From contig NZ_NNBY01000045.1 of NCBI RefSeq assembly GCF_002834235.1, positions 1-64,000 of the forward strand: a stretch of 64,000 nucleotides of DNA, written 5' to 3'. Shown one piece after another: positions 26,806-38,090 of this stretch (positions are counted from its first letter, which is position 1; the number at the start of each line of letters is the position of its first letter). Made by a program: the position numbers and the translations under genes. The notes beneath the pieces were generated by a model. The model was given only the letters and a program-made list of their open reading frames with translations. It did no database searches and had not been told where the DNA came from. The stretch comes from Ruminococcus bromii. Its GTDB lineage: Bacteria > Bacillota > Clostridia > Oscillospirales > Acutalibacteraceae.

Positions 26806-28287
26806 TTATTTAGCTGCTTTCTTTCTCTTAAGAACAAAGAGGAGGACGCCTGCACAAGCGATAAGTGCCGCACCGCCAACATAGAACATCATTGTACCCA
26901 TACCACCTGTTGAAGGAACTGTTACAGGGTAATCCTTAACTACTGTAGCACCGTTTTCAACTGTACCAACTGCTGTGTATGTTTTAGAAACAGCTGTTAC
27001 TTTGAATATAGTAGAGTTGATGTTGTAGTTAGCAGGAGCCTTTGTTTCCTTTACATAATATGTAACACCCGGTGTAAAGTAGAACTCATTTGAACCATAG
27101 CAGAACTTATCGTTGCCGTTAGTTGTTGTTGTTGCCTTAACAGTTACGCCATCAACTGTAATTGCCTCGGTGCATGCTGAATCCTTATAAAGTGTGAATT
27201 CAGCGCCTGCAAGCTTTGTTGATGTTGCGTTACCGTCAACCTTTGTTACATCAAGACCTGCAGTTGCAACATTTACAGTATTATTACCTGGCTTGTATGT
27301 GAAGTTGCCTTCATTACCATAGTAAAGACCGTCTGTGTTAGGGAGGTCTTTAGTAACTTTATCAGCGATATCAGCATTTACCTTAGCTGAGAATGTTACC
27401 TTGATTGTGTCATTACCGTAGAACTTGTCACCCTGAAGGAGTGCGTCTGAAGCAACGACTGCGAATGTAGCTGTTGCATCATTGCCAGTGGCATCTTTAT
27501 AATCATAATTAGGAACTACTGTGAAGTCGCCGTCCTCTGCAGGTGTTTCAGCACCATCCTTAACAAAGTAAACCTTTACAGTACTGTCAATGAGTGAAAG
27601 AGCGTTGTCCATGTTATCAACAATTGCATATGTGCCAACCTTGTTAGTTGTTGAACCTGCTGTTGAAGCTGTAAGTGTGTAATCAGCGTTCTTCTGTGTA
27701 CCAACTTTGTTGTCTGCAACTGTCTTTGTAACTGTGATACCAGATACATTAATCTTTGAAGCAAGGTTTACTGTTTCATAATCGTATTTCCAGTCTGTGC
27801 CATCGAAGTAAGGAAGTGAGATGAGTGAACCCTGTACAGACTTAACTGTACCAGGCTTCTTAGAGCAGTATACATAATAGATACCGTCTGCAAGGTCTGT
27901 AATCTTCTGTGTAAGAACATCTGCTGAACCGTCATATTTGAATGTAACAGTCTTATCAGCTGTACCTGTCCATGACATACCATCACAAATTGTGATGATG
28001 TTCTGGCTCTTGTCTGTTTCTGTTGAGTTGAGAGCGTTTACAAGGGCAGTGTTGCTTGCATAAGCATCTTCAACTGTTACTGTACCTGTTGTAGTATCAA
28101 CCGTTGCGAGCTTGTAGAATTTGTACTCATAAGTACCAACATAGTCGGCTTTATCACCACCTATTGTACCGGCATTAGGGTTGCATGATACTGTAAGTGT
28201 TGTAGCAGCGCTTGCTGAGAATGGGATCATGAGAGCGATCATCATTACTGCAAGAACTGCTGCAAAGATTTTCTTTGTAGTTTTCAT
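26806..28287 (-). CDS. Major pilin / isopeptide-forming surface protein
   Basis: A 493-residue secreted backbone pilin of the SpaH/EbpC type. Signal peptide (1-27), Ig-like domains with the pattern of intramolecular isopeptide pilins, an E-box-like YYVKETKAP near residue 415 in the last domain, and a C-terminal sorting signal VPSTG, hydrophobic helix and KRKKAAK tail. Class C sortase from the downstream gene would polymerise it. A candidate linking lysine lies in the first third but I cannot fix it. AAGGAG precedes the ATG. The sequence is Thr/Val/Ala rich with few Arg residues, as in many pilins. Confidence 0.93.
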   Translation of the reverse strand: MKTTKKIFAAVLAVMMIALMIPFSASAATTLTVSCNPNAGTIGGDKADYVGTYEYKFYKLATVDTTTGTVTVEDAYASNTALVNALNSTETDKSQNIITICDGMSWTGTADKTVTFKYDGSADVLTQKITDLADGIYYVYCSKKPGTVKSVQGSLISLPYFDGTDWKYDYETVNLASKINVSGITVTKTVADNKVGTQKNADYTLTASTAGSTTNKVGTYAIVDNMDNALSLIDSTVKVYFVKDGAETPAEDGDFTVVPNYDYKDATGNDATATFAVVASDALLQGDKFYGNDTIKVTFSAKVNADIADKVTKDLPNTDGLYYGNEGNFTYKPGNNTVNVATAGLDVTKVDGNATSTKLAGAEFTLYKDSACTEAITVDGVTVKATTTTNGNDKFCYGSNEFYFTPGVTYYVKETKAPANYNINSTIFKVTAVSKTYTAVGTVENGATVVKDYPVTVPSTGGMGTMMFYVGGAALIACAGVLLFVLKRKKAAK

Positions 28288-28369
28288 TTTTCTTTCTCCT
28301 TTGTGTTTGATTTAATATATGTAATTATATTCTAACCGAATGGTTAAACGGGTTGGGGTGGCTGCATGG

Positions 28370-28394
28370 CGGACACCGGCTAACAACGGTGTCC
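28370..28394 (-). other. Stable hairpin between adhesin and pilin genes
   Basis: CGGACACCG pairs with CGGTGTCCG around eight bases. No T run follows, so it is more likely a processing or stability element than a terminator. A TATAAT-like sequence near 28327 could give the pilin a separate weak promoter. Confidence 0.55.
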
Positions 28395-28473
28395 GTAGCA
28401 GTCAAAGAGGTTTTCTATGAAAGAAACATATGATTAAAAAATCACCTGTTCTAACAAGTTAAATCATATTGGG

Positions 28474-31400
28474 TTACTTTCTGCGTCTTGCTCTGCGTTT
28501 TTTGCGACCTTTTCCGTAATAGATTGCATAACCCGTGAACATTGTCACCGCAAGACCTGCAACCGATACACCGAGAACAACATAACCGTTCATTCCGTCA
28601 CCGCTTGCCGAAGGCATTGTGATTGCACCGTCAACATAATTATATGTAACATTGTACTCACCCTTAACAGGGAGTGTGAAGTATGAAAGTGTGTAGTTCG
28701 GGTTGTAGCCCTCAGACGGTTTGTACTCAAACAAGCAATATGTCTGATATGTTGAAGTACCTGATATATAATTGTCGGAACTGTCGCTCCATACAACATT
28801 ACCGTTTGTTTTTGTGAACTCGCCCTGACCGTCCTTGAAGATTGTCAGATTGTCAAACACAGCCTGACCGTTGCTGTCTGTCTTTTTAGAAGCCATATGA
28901 GTTTTCATTGTGGCATTTTTAATGATTGTATTGATATCATCTGCAGTAAAGATACCCTCACGAGATACCTTCATCACAGCAAATTCCGTATCACTTACAT
29001 TACCGCCTGTCTGATTCTTCTTGTTTACTGTTGCGCTTCCGTGTGTGGTTTCATTTTCAAACACGGCTTTTTCAACAGAAGAAGAATTGTTGAAGTAAGT
29101 TGCAAGCTGAGCATCGGTTTTGCCTTCAATATCTGAGTTCTTAACCTTAATGTACTTAGCCGCCGTTACTTCACCGCTTTCAAGCAATTCAATCTCGGCA
29201 AGCCAGGTGTTTGTATCCATTTTATAATCGGATGCATTTTCACCCTCGGCAAGAGCCTCGGTAATCTTAAATCTGTAAACACCCGCACTGACTAAGCTGA
29301 GGTCTTTGAATTCAACCTTACCGCTTGCGTCAGGTGTTGCTGATTTCTTGGAAACTAATGCTGTGCTGTTTGTCTTAGTAACATTGCCGTCAGTATCCTG
29401 TTTTGCTGTATCCATTGATTCAAGACCTGTCAATGTATAAACGAACTTGCTGCCACTGTAAGGCTGACCGTCAAGAGTCTTATTTACCGAAACAGCAAAG
29501 TTTGTAGGATTAACCTTATTGACAAAGTTAAGCACATTTCCTGCTTCCGCAAGAGTACCGACGAATGTACCGTTGAACCTCTGATCGCCTACTTTATAGG
29601 GAATATAACCTGTAACGGTTTTCTCTGTAATCTTATAAGTTGCACCTACAGGAATATTGAGAAGCTTAATGCTTTCGCCCTTTTTGATTGTGAACGAACC
29701 GTCCAAGGGTGTACGGTAAGCTGTGCTTGAATAATCACTTGCACCATTCTCTTTGAGCTGATACTCAAGAGGATAGGTCTTGTAGTCATAGGTTGAACCG
29801 TTGCCGTCAAAGTCGAGAGCAATTGCAAATGTAAACTGCTGACTTGTGTCGTAGTCGGTTGTACCGTCTTCATCAACAACATTCTTTGAAATTTCAAGAG
29901 GTGCTGTCACTATCTTGTTGGTATAGTCGAGCTGGAGCTGTGCATAAGCCTTTTTATCAGCGGGATCCGCAAGATTGAATGCCGAGTTCGTAGTTGAACC
30001 GCTACTGATTGGTGAACCGTCTCTGTTGTTAACAAGCCCCCAGTTCGTTGTGTATTTAAGCTTACTGCTGTCTGTTGACTCGTTAACCGTCATACCATTG
30101 CCGGTCTTGAATGAGTTGTCAAAGTCAGCCATATAATCATCTTTAAGTGTGAAACCGCTGTTTGAAAGGGTTTCACTGCTTGTGCTTTCGTCTGATTTTG
30201 TAAGCTTGTAGCCTTTACCAGAGGTATCTTTGCCGTTCTCTTTGATTGTATAATCAAAAGTTTCATTAGCTTTGAGGTCATCTGAAATTTCAGAAACAAC
30301 ATCGCCTGTATCAAGTGCCTTTGTAACCTTGAGGTCATTGTTGGCAGGTGTCATTGTGAAGTTTACTGAGAAGTTAGACTCAGCCTCACCACGCTCCATA
30401 TAGAATACTACCATATGGTATGTCTTGTTAGGATCAAGCTGAACACCATTGTTGATTTTCTTTGAAACTGTGCCAAGGTTCACCGCATGCGTTTCACCGG
30501 GAATATATGAAGTACAGGAATCTTGCTTGACAGTCCAAGCCTTTCCATAAAAATCATCAAGATTTGTAGCGTGGTAAAGTTTACCGCTGGTATTCATATA
30601 CTTTTCGAAGTCAAATTCGGTATTGGTGCCAAGCTGTGACTTTTTGAATTTGTAAAAACCGTCTGATGTTTTATAAGGTTTTACAAAATATGCACCGTCA
30701 TTAAGTATACCAACTGTTTTATCCTGCCAAATATGCAAACAGAAGTCATTATAAGCGGAATCTGTTCCAACCCAAAACTCATCACTAGGAACTGTAACTG
30801 TTGTCGATGATGATGAAGTCGATGACGGAGTTGAGTAATCGGCAAATACATTGTCGGCAGTTGCGGTCATTGAATTAAAGTTAATTGAACCGCTTGCCTC
30901 TTTATGGTCACCGGCGAGGTCGAGAGCAAGCTCTGCATCAGCGCCTGTTGAATCTTCGCCGATATAAACCCAAAGGTCATCGTCACCGCTGAAGTTAAAG
31001 GTTGCAGGTTTGTCGTCTGCAAGTAAACCGTCCTTCGGAACTCTGAAGTCTATATCAAGTCTGATACCGAAACCATAGTTATGGTTGTAACTTGTACCCT
31101 TGCCGGCTGAAGTATCAATAGTATTGAGTTCATCGTTCTTTTGTGCGTCACTGCCTTTACCCGTTGTGTTATTAAATGGGAAAATACCATAACCGTTACC
31201 TTGTGTACCGCCGAAATTTGTCAATGCATCTTGTACACCATACTGTTTGCCCGCACCGTAGTTAATTTTGGTAGGTGTGAGGCCGTCCCATGTGAAGTAG
31301 ATGTTATCGGTTGCATTCTTTGAAGTGAATTCATAAGTAGTAACACCTGCATCGTCAGTAGTTGTACGGAACGGGAAAGACGACTTATAAACATTGGCAA

Positions 31401-32979
31401 CTCTTTTATCGTTGTAGATTGCGGTTGAAAGTGCCTCAGTATCAAAGTACGGAGCCTTGACACCATTTATAACCTGAAGATTGCCCTTGCTGTCAAGCCT
31501 GTTGTACATAAGACCCTGTAAGGACTGGTTATAATTACCGCCGCCCCATTTCATACCGTTGGAGTTGTTTACTGCATAGTAATAGTTATCATCATAATTG
31601 TTGATGTTTGTAAGTCCTTTTGCGTGAGTCTCAAATGTTCCGTAGTGTTCATTACCCTTATACATATTGCCGAAGTAGAGAGGATACTTCCAGTCCGACT
31701 TATAGTTTAAAGCAATGTTGCTTATGTAGCTGTTGAAGTTATCAAACTGATACCAATAGTCATACATATTGCCATTACCCTGACACTGAAGATACCCTTT
31801 CTCCTGCTCCTTATCAGACCAGTAGTCAAAGTATGTTGCGTCAACGCCTACGATGTTAGGATTATTTGAGAATGAATTTTCAACAACAGCGTTATAGTCT
31901 ACATTGCCTATTTCCGAGAATTTTGTCCAGCTTTCGCCTCTGGCTGTCTTAACATATGTAGCCGTGTTCTCGCTGTAGCCCGAATCATCATATCCCGAAC
32001 CTGTCGGATATGAAGTTGCGGAAGATGCACCATTGAGATTAGATTTTTGCGGATGGAATCTTAAAACCGCATCTGTCGGAATTTTACCGCTGAACACCAC
32101 ATGACCGTTTACCGTGGTTTGTGTAAGCTCAACTGTTCCTTCATAGGCATCGTTGTAGTCAAAAGTTGCATAAATCTTTGAAAGCGACTTCCAGTCATCG
32201 TTTGAAACATAAACTGTTTTATATGTTGCCTTCGACTGATTGTCGGGAGATTCAACAGAAAGGTATTTACTTTCTTTGAACGAGCCGTCAGTTGTAAGAT
32301 AAAATTCCGTGTCGCCCGAAGTACCCGAAAGGTCAAGGGTCTTGATAAATGGATTAGTCCACTGACTTTTTGAGGCGTCATAAAGAGCATTATCAGTACT
32401 GTATGAATCGTTAATACTGAGGTCGCTTGTTTGTTTTTCACCCTTGCTGTTGAAGATTACATATTTATAGGATGACTTAACATCCACATAGTAGTAATCG
32501 CTGTCCGAAGATGTGAGCTTGTTCATTGCAACACCGGGCCACTTTTCATTGCAGTCAGTATCGGTTACCCAAGAATATGCACAAGCTTCCTTATAGGTAT
32601 TGCTGTTATTAAGATAGATACGGCGGAAACCGCTTGCAACAGTCTTTTCGGGAAGAGCAAATTTAACCCCCGAAGAAAGCTCAATTCTTGTTGCACCGGA
32701 TGGTGCAGCAGTTTCAAAAACTCCCGAAGAAATTTTAATTGCAGTACCCTCACTGAGAACCGTGCCGTCATCCTTAGCAAAACGATATGTAACAGAAGAA
32801 AAATCTTTCCATTCCTTATTCTTGGTCAGGTTAATGTAAATCTTCTGTCCCGAAGATGTTGCCGCAAATACATTAAGCGACATACCCGACACGGCACATA
32901 CCGAAAGCATGATGGTAAGTGCAAGCACAAGAGAAAAGCTTTTCTTTGCGGTTTTGCAAAGCTTTTTACCTAACTTCAT
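28474..32979 (-). CDS. Large pilus adhesin with CBM26-like and fibro-slime-like regions
   Basis: A 1501-residue surface protein. Signal peptide (about 1-40, ending VFA). A segment at about 125-200 with AYSWVTDTDCNEKWPG, YYYVDV and YVIFNSKGEKQTSDL looks like a starch-binding module of family CBM26. A second related segment lies near 240-330. A fibro-slime/PA14-type signature FSGDDDLWVYIG is at about 660. Three to four Cna-B/SpaA-like repeats (about 1050-1430) precede a C-terminal MPSASGDG, a membrane helix and a KGRKKRRARRRK tail. Being first in the pilus operon and very large, it is the likely tip subunit. I use the ATG at 32979 (AAGGAG upstream). The CBM26 call is from motif pattern only. 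Confidence 0.85.
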   Translation of the reverse strand: MKLGKKLCKTAKKSFSLVLALTIMLSVCAVSGMSLNVFAATSSGQKIYINLTKNKEWKDFSSVTYRFAKDDGTVLSEGTAIKISSGVFETAAPSGATRIELSSGVKFALPEKTVASGFRRIYLNNSNTYKEACAYSWVTDTDCNEKWPGVAMNKLTSSDSDYYYVDVKSSYKYVIFNSKGEKQTSDLSINDSYSTDNALYDASKSQWTNPFIKTLDLSGTSGDTEFYLTTDGSFKESKYLSVESPDNQSKATYKTVYVSNDDWKSLSKIYATFDYNDAYEGTVELTQTTVNGHVVFSGKIPTDAVLRFHPQKSNLNGASSATSYPTGSGYDDSGYSENTATYVKTARGESWTKFSEIGNVDYNAVVENSFSNNPNIVGVDATYFDYWSDKEQEKGYLQCQGNGNMYDYWYQFDNFNSYISNIALNYKSDWKYPLYFGNMYKGNEHYGTFETHAKGLTNINNYDDNYYYAVNNSNGMKWGGGNYNQSLQGLMYNRLDSKGNLQVINGVKAPYFDTEALSTAIYNDKRVANVYKSSFPFRTTTDDAGVTTYEFTSKNATDNIYFTWDGLTPTKINYGAGKQYGVQDALTNFGGTQGNGYGIFPFNNTTGKGSDAQKNDELNTIDTSAGKGTSYNHNYGFGIRLDIDFRVPKDGLLADDKPATFNFSGDDDLWVYIGEDSTGADAELALDLAGDHKEASGSINFNSMTATADNVFADYSTPSSTSSSSTTVTVPSDEFWVGTDSAYNDFCLHIWQDKTVGILNDGAYFVKPYKTSDGFYKFKKSQLGTNTEFDFEKYMNTSGKLYHATNLDDFYGKAWTVKQDSCTSYIPGETHAVNLGTVSKKINNGVQLDPNKTYHMVVFYMERGEAESNFSVNFTMTPANNDLKVTKALDTGDVVSEISDDLKANETFDYTIKENGKDTSGKGYKLTKSDESTSSETLSNSGFTLKDDYMADFDNSFKTGNGMTVNESTDSSKLKYTTNWGLVNNRDGSPISSGSTTNSAFNLADPADKKAYAQLQLDYTNKIVTAPLEISKNVVDEDGTTDYDTSQQFTFAIALDFDGNGSTYDYKTYPLEYQLKENGASDYSSTAYRTPLDGSFTIKKGESIKLLNIPVGATYKITEKTVTGYIPYKVGDQRFNGTFVGTLAEAGNVLNFVNKVNPTNFAVSVNKTLDGQPYSGSKFVYTLTGLESMDTAKQDTDGNVTKTNSTALVSKKSATPDASGKVEFKDLSLVSAGVYRFKITEALAEGENASDYKMDTNTWLAEIELLESGEVTAAKYIKVKNSDIEGKTDAQLATYFNNSSSVEKAVFENETTHGSATVNKKNQTGGNVSDTEFAVMKVSREGIFTADDINTIIKNATMKTHMASKKTDSNGQAVFDNLTIFKDGQGEFTKTNGNVVWSDSSDNYISGTSTYQTYCLFEYKPSEGYNPNYTLSYFTLPVKGEYNVTYNYVDGAITMPSASGDGMNGYVVLGVSVAGLAVTMFTGYAIYYGKGRKKRRARRRK

Positions 32980-33561
32980 AATTTTTTCTTCTCCTTCATT
33001 GCCGATTACTTTGTTTTGGCAGTCAAAGTACAATTAAATAGGTCTGTACAGAACAGTCCGATATATCTGCCAACGAATTATGAAACGCAAATTTTTGAAT
33101 TTGTTCTTCTTTTTGATTTGCATACAATTATATAATATTTTATTGCACATTTGTAGAGGCAATATAGACAAACTTTGGGTAATATTTTTAGCTATTTTGC
33201 ATATCTACAAATACGATTTAATGTTTTTGACCATAATGTGATTTTATTACTTATTTATCACCATTTTTTGCGTTTAAAATAAATTATACCCATTGTACAA
33301 CCTTAATAGGCAGTTGAAAAGTCAATTTCAGCACCGAATTTGTTGATTTTTAATTCTTTTTTCAAAAATATCAAAATTTTTTATGCAAGTTCACTCCAAG
33401 CTGCGCGTGTAGAAATATGTATTATTTTGCGATTGTTGTTTTTTAACATAAAATGCCCCAAAACCAGCATTTTGCAGAAATTTTCAGATATATTTTTATA
33501 ATCAATATCTATATCTCATCAAATTAATCATCGAATACCTTGAAAATTCGGCATAAATAAA
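32980..33561. other. Long AT-rich spacer upstream of the pilus operon
   Basis: Nearly 600 bases with no reading frame or repeat that I recognise. It must contain the promoter of the adhesin gene. TATAAT-like sequences occur on the minus strand near 33130 and 33285 but neither has a convincing -35 box. Confidence 0.4.
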
Positions 33562-33584
33562 GGGCAGAGTATTGCTCTCTGCCC
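33562..33584 (-). terminator. Terminator after secA
   Basis: GGGCAGAG-TATTG... paired with CTCTGCCC; on the minus strand TTTATTTAT follows. Confidence 0.8.
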
Positions 33585-33639
33585 CTCAAAATGTAATTCA
33601 CTTAAATCGCAATTATACAAACCGCTTTATGCAAACATA

Positions 33640-36507
33640 TTAAAGATCTCTGCCGCAGCACTTCTTGTACTTTTTACCGCTGCCGCACGGACAGGGATCG
33701 TTTCTGCCGATTTTCTTGCCCTTACGGATAGTCTTGTTGACGGAATCCGTACCGTCTGCAGAAGTTTCTGTAGGCTGAGCAACCTGCTCACGGTGAAGCG
33801 CCTGCTTTACGGCGTCCGACTGTTCAACAGCTTCTTCATCATCGGATGCAGACTGTGCCGCTGCGGCAGCCCTCTGAGCTGCTCTCTTTGCCGCTGCAAT
33901 TGCATCCTGCCTTTTCTGAATCTCATAAACACGCTTTGGCATAATGAGCATCATCTTGACAGTATCTTCACGAATGCTTTCAATCATCTCATCAAACATA
34001 TCGAAGCCTTCAACTCTGTACTCAACAACAGGATCGTGCTGACCGTATGAACGAAGTCTGATACCGCTCTTGAGCTGATCCATATTATCAATGTGATCCA
34101 TCCAATGTGTATCAACATTCTTGAGGAGGTAAACACGCTCCATCTCACGGATTGTTTCCTCGGGAAGAAGTTCTTCGTTTTCCTTGTAGATTTCAAGAGC
34201 ATCGTCAATGAGCATCTTCTGAATCTCTTCGGGTTCCATATTTTCAAGATCTTCAAGGCTGAAATCATACTTTGATTCATCTCTTATAAGCCAGCCTGCG
34301 TAGTAATCCTTGAGGCTTTGGAAGTTCCAATGTTCTGCAGGACCTTCGGGGAGATACTGCTTGATTGAAGTTGCGATTGTATCCTCAACCATTTTGAGGA
34401 TTGTTTCGTGGAGATCCTCACCGTTAAGAACCTGATCACGCTGACCGTAGATGATTTCACGCTGTTTGTTCATAACATCGTCGTACTGGAGGACATCCTT
34501 ACGAATGCCGAAGTTACGAAGCTCAACCTTTTCCTGTGAGCCTTCGATAATACTTGTGAGCATTTTATTCTCAATAGGCATATCTTCGGCAACATTCATA
34601 CGCTCCATCATCATTTTCATTCTGTCACCGCCGAACAGACGCATAAGGTCATCCTCGGTTGAGAGGAAGAAACGGCTGACGCCCGGATCGCCCTGACGGC
34701 CTGCACGGCCACGGAGCTGGTTATCAATACGGCGTGACTCGTGTCTTTCCGTACCCATAATGTAAAGACCTCCGGCCTCTCTTACCTTTTCAGCCTCGCC
34801 CTTAATTTCTTCCTTATACTTGTCATTCAGTTCTCTGAATGTATTTCTTGCATTGATGATTTCTTCATCATCGGTTTCCGCATAACCTGTAGCTTCTTCA
34901 ATAAGCTCCTCTGTAAAGCCCTGCTTACGCATTGCGGCTTTTGCCATATACTCTGCGTTACCGCCGAGGATGATATCGGTACCACGGCCTGCCATGTTGG
35001 TTGCGATTGTTACCGCACCGAGTTTACCTGCCTGAGCAACAATTTCAGCCTCTTTTTCATGCTGTTTTGCATTGAGGACATTGTGCTTGATGCCTCTCTT
35101 TTTGAGCATTTTTGAAAGAAGCTCCGACTTCTCAATTGAAATTGTACCGACAAGGACAGGCTGTCCCTTTTCGTGAGCCTCAACAATTGCATCAATAACA
35201 GCGTGGAACTTGCCGTTTTCTGTCTTATAAACCGAATCGGGGAGGTCTTTTCTTAAAACAGGCTTGTTTGTAGGAATTTCAACAACATCAAGCTTGTAGA
35301 TTTCCTGGAATTCTTCCGACTCTGTCTGAGCAGTACCTGTCATACCCGAAAGCTTTTTGTAAAGACGGAAGTAGTTCTGGAATGTGATTGTAGCAAGAGT
35401 CTTGCTTTCACTCTGAACCTTTACGCCCTCTTTAGCCTCAATAGCCTGGTGAAGACCTTCGTTAAAACGACGGCCGTACATAAGACGACCTGTAAATTCG
35501 TCAACGATGATAACCTCGCCGTCCTTGACAACATAGTCAACATCTAGCTTCATGACGCCGTTGGCCTTGATAGCCTGATTTACATGGTGCTGAATTGTAA
35601 GGTTATCGGGATCGGTAAGGTTTTCAATACCGAAAAATTCTTCGGCTTTCTTAACACCGCTCTGTGTGAGGGTTGCCGTTTTCTGCTTTTCATCAACAAC
35701 ATAATCAATGCCGTTTTCCTTGTAATATTCCTCCATATCCTCTTTTGCGTCAAGTTCTGCAAAACGCTGAACTTTAAGAGTTTTTGCAAGAGCGTCAGCC
35801 TTTGCATAAAGGTCTGTTGACTTGTCGCCCTTACCCGAAATAATAAGAGGAGTTCTCGCCTCATCAATGAGGATTGAGTCAACCTCATCGACAATCGCAA
35901 ATGCGTGCGGACGCTGAACCTTGTTTTCCTTGTAAACTACCATGTTGTCACGGAGGTAGTCAAAACCGAGTTCGTTGTTTGTTCCGTATGTAATGTCTGC
36001 AGCATAAGCCTTTTTTCTGCCCTCGTTATCGAGATCGTGGCAGATAAGACCGACCGAAAGACCGAGGTATCTGTAAAGCTTGCCCATCCACTCTGAGTCA
36101 CGGCGGGCAAGGTAATCGTTGACTGTTACAATGTGAACACCTTCGCCTGTAAGAGCGTTGAGGTATGCGGGGAGGGTAGCAACCAAGGTTTTACCTTCAC
36201 CTGTTTTCATCTCGGCGATTCTGCCCTGGTGAAGAACGATACCGCCGATAATCTGAACGGGGAAGTGCTTCATGCCAAGCACTCTCCAGCCTGCCTCACG
36301 ACAGGTTGCAAATGCTTCGGGGAGAATATCGTCTGTTGTTTCGCCGTTGGCAAGTCTTTCTTTAAGAATTGTTGTCTGGTTCTTGAGTTCACTTTCGCTC
36401 ATAGCCGCATATTTATCTTCGAGTGCAAGCACCTTGTCACAGATTGGTTGCACACGCTTAACTTCACGCTTGCTGTAGTTGCCGAACATAGCCTTTAAAA
36501 AATTCAT
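33640..36507 (-). CDS. secA: Preprotein translocase ATPase SecA
   Basis: A 955-residue motor that drives unfolded proteins through SecYEG. The Walker A region [17 protein letters not shown] (about residue 97), the Walker B-type [18 protein letters not shown] (about 205), and the second nucleotide-binding fold with NMAGRGTDI are present. A linker leads to the C-terminal zinc motif [13 protein letters not shown] that binds SecB or ribosomes. I begin at the ATG at 36507, with AGGAAG upstream, not six codons earlier. It serves the many exported proteins of this window. Single copy here; no secA2 features. Confidence 0.98.
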   Translation of the reverse strand: MNFLKAMFGNYSKREVKRVQPICDKVLALEDKYAAMSESELKNQTTILKERLANGETTDDILPEAFATCREAGWRVLGMKHFPVQIIGGIVLHQGRIAEMKTGEGKTLVATLPAYLNALTGEGVHIVTVNDYLARRDSEWMGKLYRYLGLSVGLICHDLDNEGRKKAYAADITYGTNNELGFDYLRDNMVVYKENKVQRPHAFAIVDEVDSILIDEARTPLIISGKGDKSTDLYAKADALAKTLKVQRFAELDAKEDMEEYYKENGIDYVVDEKQKTATLTQSGVKKAEEFFGIENLTDPDNLTIQHHVNQAIKANGVMKLDVDYVVKDGEVIIVDEFTGRLMYGRRFNEGLHQAIEAKEGVKVQSESKTLATITFQNYFRLYKKLSGMTGTAQTESEEFQEIYKLDVVEIPTNKPVLRKDLPDSVYKTENGKFHAVIDAIVEAHEKGQPVLVGTISIEKSELLSKMLKKRGIKHNVLNAKQHEKEAEIVAQAGKLGAVTIATNMAGRGTDIILGGNAEYMAKAAMRKQGFTEELIEEATGYAETDDEEIINARNTFRELNDKYKEEIKGEAEKVREAGGLYIMGTERHESRRIDNQLRGRAGRQGDPGVSRFFLSTEDDLMRLFGGDRMKMMMERMNVAEDMPIENKMLTSIIEGSQEKVELRNFGIRKDVLQYDDVMNKQREIIYGQRDQVLNGEDLHETILKMVEDTIATSIKQYLPEGPAEHWNFQSLKDYYAGWLIRDESKYDFSLEDLENMEPEEIQKMLIDDALEIYKENEELLPEETIREMERVYLLKNVDTHWMDHIDNMDQLKSGIRLRSYGQHDPVVEYRVEGFDMFDEMIESIREDTVKMMLIMPKRVYEIQKRQDAIAAAKRAAQRAAAAAQSASDDEEAVEQSDAVKQALHREQVAQPTETSADGTDSVNKTIRKGKKIGRNDPCPCGSGKKYKKCCGRDL

Positions 36508-36575
36508 CAGGGTTCTTCCTTTCAATGTACCGAAAAAAATCGGTCAAACTGTATTTTCAATAATATAATTTTAAT

Positions 36576-37973
36576 TTACTGCACCGCAGACGCTCCAAGG
36601 CTCTTTGCAGCCTGAATCATTGCGGCTTCAACCACGGGACCGGCATATTGGAAACCGAAACCCGAATCCTGTACAACACAGGCAAAGGCGAGAGGGCAGT
36701 CCTCATCTTTTGAGTAGCCGACCATCCAGCCGTTAGGGTTCTTATCATCGCCGACTTCACCCGTACCTGTTTTGGCACAGACTGTAAGTCCGCCGAAAAG
36801 GTTGTCGCCGTAGTAATCCGAAACGGTGTATCTCATAACATCATCAAGCTTTGTCGCCGTATCGGATGAAAAAAGCTCCTGTCCGCTGCTCTTGTAGTTT
36901 ATGCCGAGTGCGGAGAGTATGGACTCATCTTTGATAAGGGTAGGGTTTGTAGCCTTACCGCCGTTTGCGATTGCACCGCAGATAATTGCCATCTGCATCG
37001 GGTTTACCTTGTCATTATACTGACCTACGCCCGACCAGCCAAGCTGGTTTTCATTGGCATCGCTGACATCATATGAACCTTTTGCGGTTTTAATTCCGTC
37101 AACATCAAAGGAGCTGTTAATGCCGATTTTCTCGGCAGTTTTTGTCATTGTGTCACTTCCGAGTTCAACGGCAAGCTTTGCAAAAACAATATTGCAGGAA
37201 TGTGCCATTGCCTCTTTATATGTCAGCGTTCCGTGAGTTTCCGTACAGGTAACTTCACTTCCGCCTATGTTCTCACTTCCGTTACAAACCCAAGTGCGGT
37301 CATAAAGGTCGGGAATATTCTCAATTGCCGCCGCAGATGTAACGATTTTGAAGATTGAACCCGGGGTAAAGGTTGACGAAAGCACATTATCAAGGTAAAC
37401 GCCCTCGTATTCGCTTTCGTTGTCCTTGGTAATTTCGGGAGGAGCCTGCGGATCGTAAGCCATGGTGCTTATGGAACAAATAACCTCGCCTGTTTTGTAG
37501 TTATATATTACACATGCACCTTTTTTGTTATAAGCTGCAAGCACATCATAAGCCGCCGCACAGGTTGCGGAATCAACTGTCAGCTTTATATCGTGAGAGG
37601 CACGCAATGATTCCGGCATATTAAGTCCGAAAACAAGGTTATAGCCTATCAGCTGAGAACGATACATACTCTGAACAGCCGTTGAAATGTTAAGGCTGTC
37701 ATCACCGACAACATGAAGCAGAGATTTTCTTACGCTCTCGCTTTCGTTATAAACTCTTTTACCGTCAACCGTCTGTGCAAGAGCCGTGCCGTTGCGGTCA
37801 TAAATCGCTCCTGCCTGTGCAAGGCCGCCGTCACCTGCTATATGCGCATTATATGCCTGATCAACCCAATCGTCTGCCCCTGTTACAAGCTCAAAGGCAA
37901 GATAGCCGAGTCCGCCGATAAACGCAAGCGCAACTATATATATAAGTGTACTTCTGCGAAGTATTTTTTTCAA
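36576..37973 (-). CDS. Class B penicillin-binding protein (PbpA/FtsI-like)
   Basis: A 465-residue membrane-anchored peptidoglycan transpeptidase. One N-terminal helix (about 10-32), a short pedestal region, and the transpeptidase domain with SxxK in TPGSIFKIV (about 207), SxN in AHSCNIVFA (about 262) and KTGTGEVG (about 402). It is short for a class B PBP and resembles the PbpA proteins that pair with an FtsW/RodA glycosyltransferase, here the gene immediately upstream. The start is a TTG at 37973 with GGTGG eight bases upstream. Together the two would form a polymerase-crosslinker complex for division or elongation. Confidence 0.93.
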   Translation of the reverse strand: MKKILRRSTLIYIVALAFIGGLGYLAFELVTGADDWVDQAYNAHIAGDGGLAQAGAIYDRNGTALAQTVDGKRVYNESESVRKSLLHVVGDDSLNISTAVQSMYRSQLIGYNLVFGLNMPESLRASHDIKLTVDSATCAAAYDVLAAYNKKGACVIYNYKTGEVICSISTMAYDPQAPPEITKDNESEYEGVYLDNVLSSTFTPGSIFKIVTSAAAIENIPDLYDRTWVCNGSENIGGSEVTCTETHGTLTYKEAMAHSCNIVFAKLAVELGSDTMTKTAEKIGINSSFDVDGIKTAKGSYDVSDANENQLGWSGVGQYNDKVNPMQMAIICGAIANGGKATNPTLIKDESILSALGINYKSSGQELFSSDTATKLDDVMRYTVSDYYGDNLFGGLTVCAKTGTGEVGDDKNPNGWMVGYSKDEDCPLAFACVVQDSGFGFQYAGPVVEAAMIQAAKSLGASAVQ

Positions 37974-37996
37974 ACCTTACACCACCCTGTGTATCA

Positions 37997-38024
37997 GTAG
38001 GGGCGTTCATTGGACGCCCGCAAG
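37997..38024 (+). repeat. Family B repeat between PBP and FtsW genes
   Basis: GTAGG, GGCGTTC-ATT-GGACGCC (one G-T wobble), then CGCAAG. It sits within the operon spacer, so it is transcribed. Confidence 0.7.
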
Positions 38025-38090
38025 TAAAGGCACTAATTTTATTTAATACCAAAGTACATATATGAAAAACAAGTTTTCAATTTACTAAAC

